The notes below the pieces were generated by a model. That model saw nothing but the letters and a program-made list of their open reading frames with translations. It made no database searches and had not been told where the DNA came from. Positions 61,820 to 64,000 of a stretch of 64,000 nt of DNA are shown here, piece by piece. Both the position numbers and the translations under genes were made by a program. The DNA comes from Diphasiastrum complanatum (taxonomy: Eukaryota; Streptophyta; Lycopodiopsida; Lycopodiales; Lycopodiaceae), in assembly GCA_029204225.1 (NCBI GenBank), contig CM055105.1:10030927-10094926 (forward strand). The letters run 5' to 3'. The first letter of the stretch is position 1. The number at the start of each line of letters is the position of its first letter.

Positions 61820-62140
61820 GAAAGGGTCTTCCATAAACTTCCGAGGTTTGAACCGTGTGATAAGGGCTCGTTTAACAATCTCCCAATCAGTACGCTCAAT
61901 TTCATCTTGATTATAGTACCAATCTTGTGCTGCGCCTGTTAAGGCCATAGTAAAAAGCTTAAGTTTATCTTGAGGGAAAATTTCGCCATAGACTTCACAA
62001 GATTCAGCATAGATCTGAAGAAATCTAACTGGATCTGTTAATCCATTGTATTTGGGTAGATCCAAACGGGGTGCTCTTCTAACAATGATTGGATTGACTT
62101 CCTGAGGAGCACCTCCAGGAGCACCTCCAGGGGCAGCCAT
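61805..62140 (-). pseudogene. Gypsy Gag N-terminus (minus strand)
   Basis: Coding starts at MAAPGGAPGGAPQEVNPIIV and runs through LDLPKYNGLTDPVRFLQIYA, DKLKLFTMALTGAAQDWYYN and LITRFKPRKFMEDPF, the classic plant gypsy Gag/capsid opening. The chromovirus LTR begins at 61819 in this sense, so the genuine part ends near 61820 and the last few codons are from the LTR. The rest of Gag is at 56150-55137. The Met at 62140 is a plausible true start: leader sequence with no open frame lies upstream. Confidence 0.75.
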
Positions 62141-62990
62141 CTTTACAGATTAAATCAAGCAGACAATGAGATTGGTCTAGATTTTCAATCAAGACTATCT
62201 CATATCAGATCTGCTAGATCTATTCCACTTAGCAAGAATCAGATTTCTATATCGTGGAAAAGATTTCGAAATTCAATCAATTGATGCTTCTCAAAAATGA
62301 AAAATTTCTCAGAATCCAAATTAGACTGTATCAGATTTGACCCAAATTTTGACAGAGACTTGATCTGGAAAATCAGAACTAAAAATAGAACTGGCGAAGG
62401 TTTCCTAGGCGAAGATTGGCTCGGCGAAGGTTCAGCAGTGCTATTTTGAAAAAAAAACTCTCTGATCAGGCCTTTCTGACAATTTCTATAGAAATAACCT
62501 TCGCTAAACTCTCAGATTCAAAATCTGACACAGATAAAGCTAGGGTAAACCCGGCGAAGGTTTCTGGCACACAAAAACAAGGTTTATGTAGTTTGGCAAG
62601 GGTAAAATCAAGATTTTCTAAGATCTGGATAAGAAGAATGTTCGCCGAACTCAAAAATAGTATTTTACTATAAATAGAATGTTCTGAAATCTCGGCGAAG
62701 GTTCTGGCGAAGAATCAAGAGTAATACTGGTATTTTTGCAAAAAAGAGACTTTTTTGGTAAAAATATGACAATATGACAACTGATCCTCTGAGAAAACCT
62801 TCTATTTCTGATATTATTCTTCGCCGACCTGGCAGTAAATAGATCTGAATCACACCTATGCACAGTGAATCGGGCGAAGGTTCTTTTTCTATATTTTTAG
62901 GGTTTTGGTAATTTTTTGGTGTTTTTTGATGGTTTTTTTGATGTTTCTAGAAATCTGCTGGGAAGGATTGTTCGCCCTTCAAACTGTTGA
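62141..62990 (-). promoter_or_regulatory. Leader of the gypsy element with repeated decamer motif
   Basis: About 850 bp without a gene. The motif GGCGAAGGTT, or a close form, occurs near 62393, 62422, 62551, 62693 and 62872; partial forms (GGCGAAG, TTCGCCGA) fall in between. In the minus (element) sense it reads AACCTTCGCC. Its regular return marks either an RNA structural or protein-binding leader or a spreading short repeat. The 5' LTR expected beyond is missing or unrecognised. Confidence 0.5.
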
Positions 62991-63546
62991 TGGTGCAAAT
63001 CCATTTGGATCACCTGACAGGAGGACATTCCATGATCATGTGAATTGGTTGGGCTGCGTACGGGTAACAATTCTGATCTAATTCTTGATTTTAGTATGCA
63101 ATCACCTATACTAGCCTAAGCTCTGATTTCTTAATGGATTCAGTTTTTAAATCTTGCTTGGAAGGTATAGTCACCTGAGTCGCGTGAGCACCATTTTGTA
63201 ATACCTCTGCGTGGTATATGCATATTCCTCGAGGCTCTTGGAGCTTAGGAACGTGGTGGTTGACGTTGACATTGCTAGTCCTAATGCCTGGTGGAGATAT
63301 CTGCATTATGCTGCGATTCTCTGAAAGAGAAATACTTGAACTGGTGGCTGCTCACGTGCAAGCCTAAAATGGCAGTTTCGGTTACTGAAATTTGAACTAT
63401 TTGTCTGCTCTGCTATTTTCTTTCATGAAATGTTTCATATTGCATCTCCTAGTGTTTGTATTTCATGATTTATTTTGCTTTGAAAAACGCTCTTCTGACT
63501 TGGCCAGTTTCAATGTTTTTTATGCTTAACACCATGATGTTTACAG
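62991..63546. other. Intron end before the last visible exon
   Basis: Nothing identifiable; a weak match to a retroelement primer site (CTAAGCTCTGAT at 63117) was not accepted. It ends with a T-rich stretch and AG at 63545-63546. Confidence 0.4.
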
Positions 63547-63685
63547 CTCAGAAGATACACGCACACGTTCTAGTAATTTAGCAAAGCAAATTGGAGCATC
63601 GCATTTGGACGTAAAGATAGACACGGTGGTATCCTCATTAGTCCTATTATTTTCTTCTCTCACTGGGAAAACTCCGCATTATAAG
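63547..63685 (+). CDS. Glutamine-dependent NAD+ synthetase, third exon in the window
   Basis: With two bases from the previous exon this starts [20 protein letters not shown] and continues [20 protein letters not shown] and GKTPHYK. It matches the plant synthetase segment after MGSEN, where the consensus has LADEIG, HLDV and LTGKRPRYKV. The exon is 139 bp and ends in phase 0 at AAG|GTATTG. In orthologues the next residues are the conserved VDGGSNAENLGLQ, not found before the window ends. Frame and splice sites are intact, so the gene appears functional despite long introns. Confidence 0.92.
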
Positions 63686-64000
63686 GTATTGCTATATCCA
63701 CCTTACTGGGTATTTTTTTGACATGGTAAAACTGGTGTTCACCTTTGGAATACTCTTGTAATCCTAAAATTCATGATTTCTGAGACTTTTAGCAGTTAGT
63801 TGATTGTTATTTCAGTTTTCATGTGATTGCGTTTCTAGGCATGAAGTTTTATAGAAACAATTTTGGGCGAAAAGATCCGGGCTCTCATGAAGCTTTTATT
63901 ACTGTCTCCATCTTATGACGAGGCATATTAATTTTGTTGCATAATTGTGTTATGTGTGCACTCTAGGGGTCTTCGAATGATGATTCTGAATCTTTGCTAA
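63686..64000. other. Start of the next NAD+ synthetase intron
   Basis: Begins GTATTG; no further exon seen to the window end. Confidence 0.6.

Larger units (their letters stand above)
34212..63546 (+). other. NAD+ synthetase intron, about 29.3 kb, filled with nested elements
   Basis: The donor GTGACA at 34212 and the acceptor TTTACAG ending at 63546 are both consistent in phase. The intron contains an 8.7-kb hAT-bounded unit with three LINEs, an old LINE remnant, a minus-strand gypsy, hAT copy 2 and an intact chromovirus coding region. Confidence 0.85.

Noticed and set aside
63105-63140. Possible tRNA primer binding site (CTAAGCTCTGAT) for the minus-strand gypsy
   Set aside because: Only about nine bases match, and no LTR end adjoins it.

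Overview
This is plant nuclear DNA from a large, repeat-packed genome. Three exons match the glutamine-dependent NAD+ synthetase of plants, and the mobile elements are plant types: hAT transposons with a BED-like finger and DUF659 core, Ty3/gypsy chromoviruses, non-chromoviral gypsy elements and Ty1/copia. The lineage cannot be fixed by reading; the very long introns would suit a fern, lycophyte, gymnosperm or similar. No bacterial operons, CRISPR arrays, rRNA or tRNA genes were found.

The host gene runs on the + strand. Its exons lie at 20666-20834, 34076-34211 and 63547-63685. Splice phases agree across all three, and the introns between them are about 13.2 kb and 29.3 kb. No promoter, earlier exon or later exon was recognised. 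Essentially everything else recognisable is mobile DNA.

Layout. 0-4.3 kb: copia and gypsy remnants plus an LTR. 4.3-9.6 kb: a hAT element with 8-bp target duplications and a decayed six-exon transposase, inserted in a copia integrase. 9.6-19.3 kb: degraded gypsy and copia pieces on the minus strand with local tandem repeats. First long intron (20.8-34.1 kb): a gypsy 3' end, two tandem LINE copies joined at a (CT)n tract, an LTR, a decayed minus-strand gypsy and a 634-bp non-autonomous hAT. Second long intron (34.2-63.5 kb): an 8.7-kb hAT-bounded unit filled with three tandem LINEs, an old LINE remnant, and a minus-strand gypsy of about 17 kb split by a second hAT (six exons, open for 1011 codons) and by a chromovirus with a 1592-codon Gag-Pol.

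Two systems stand out. First, a LINE family ends in a conserved stem-loop tail plus (CT)n, and new copies begin exactly at the (CT)n of older copies; this looks like microsatellite-directed insertion. Second, the hAT elements share a terminal core and 8-bp duplications but carry different palindromic subterminal repeats, which suggests diversification of transposase binding sites. All identifications come from reading motifs; no database search was run.
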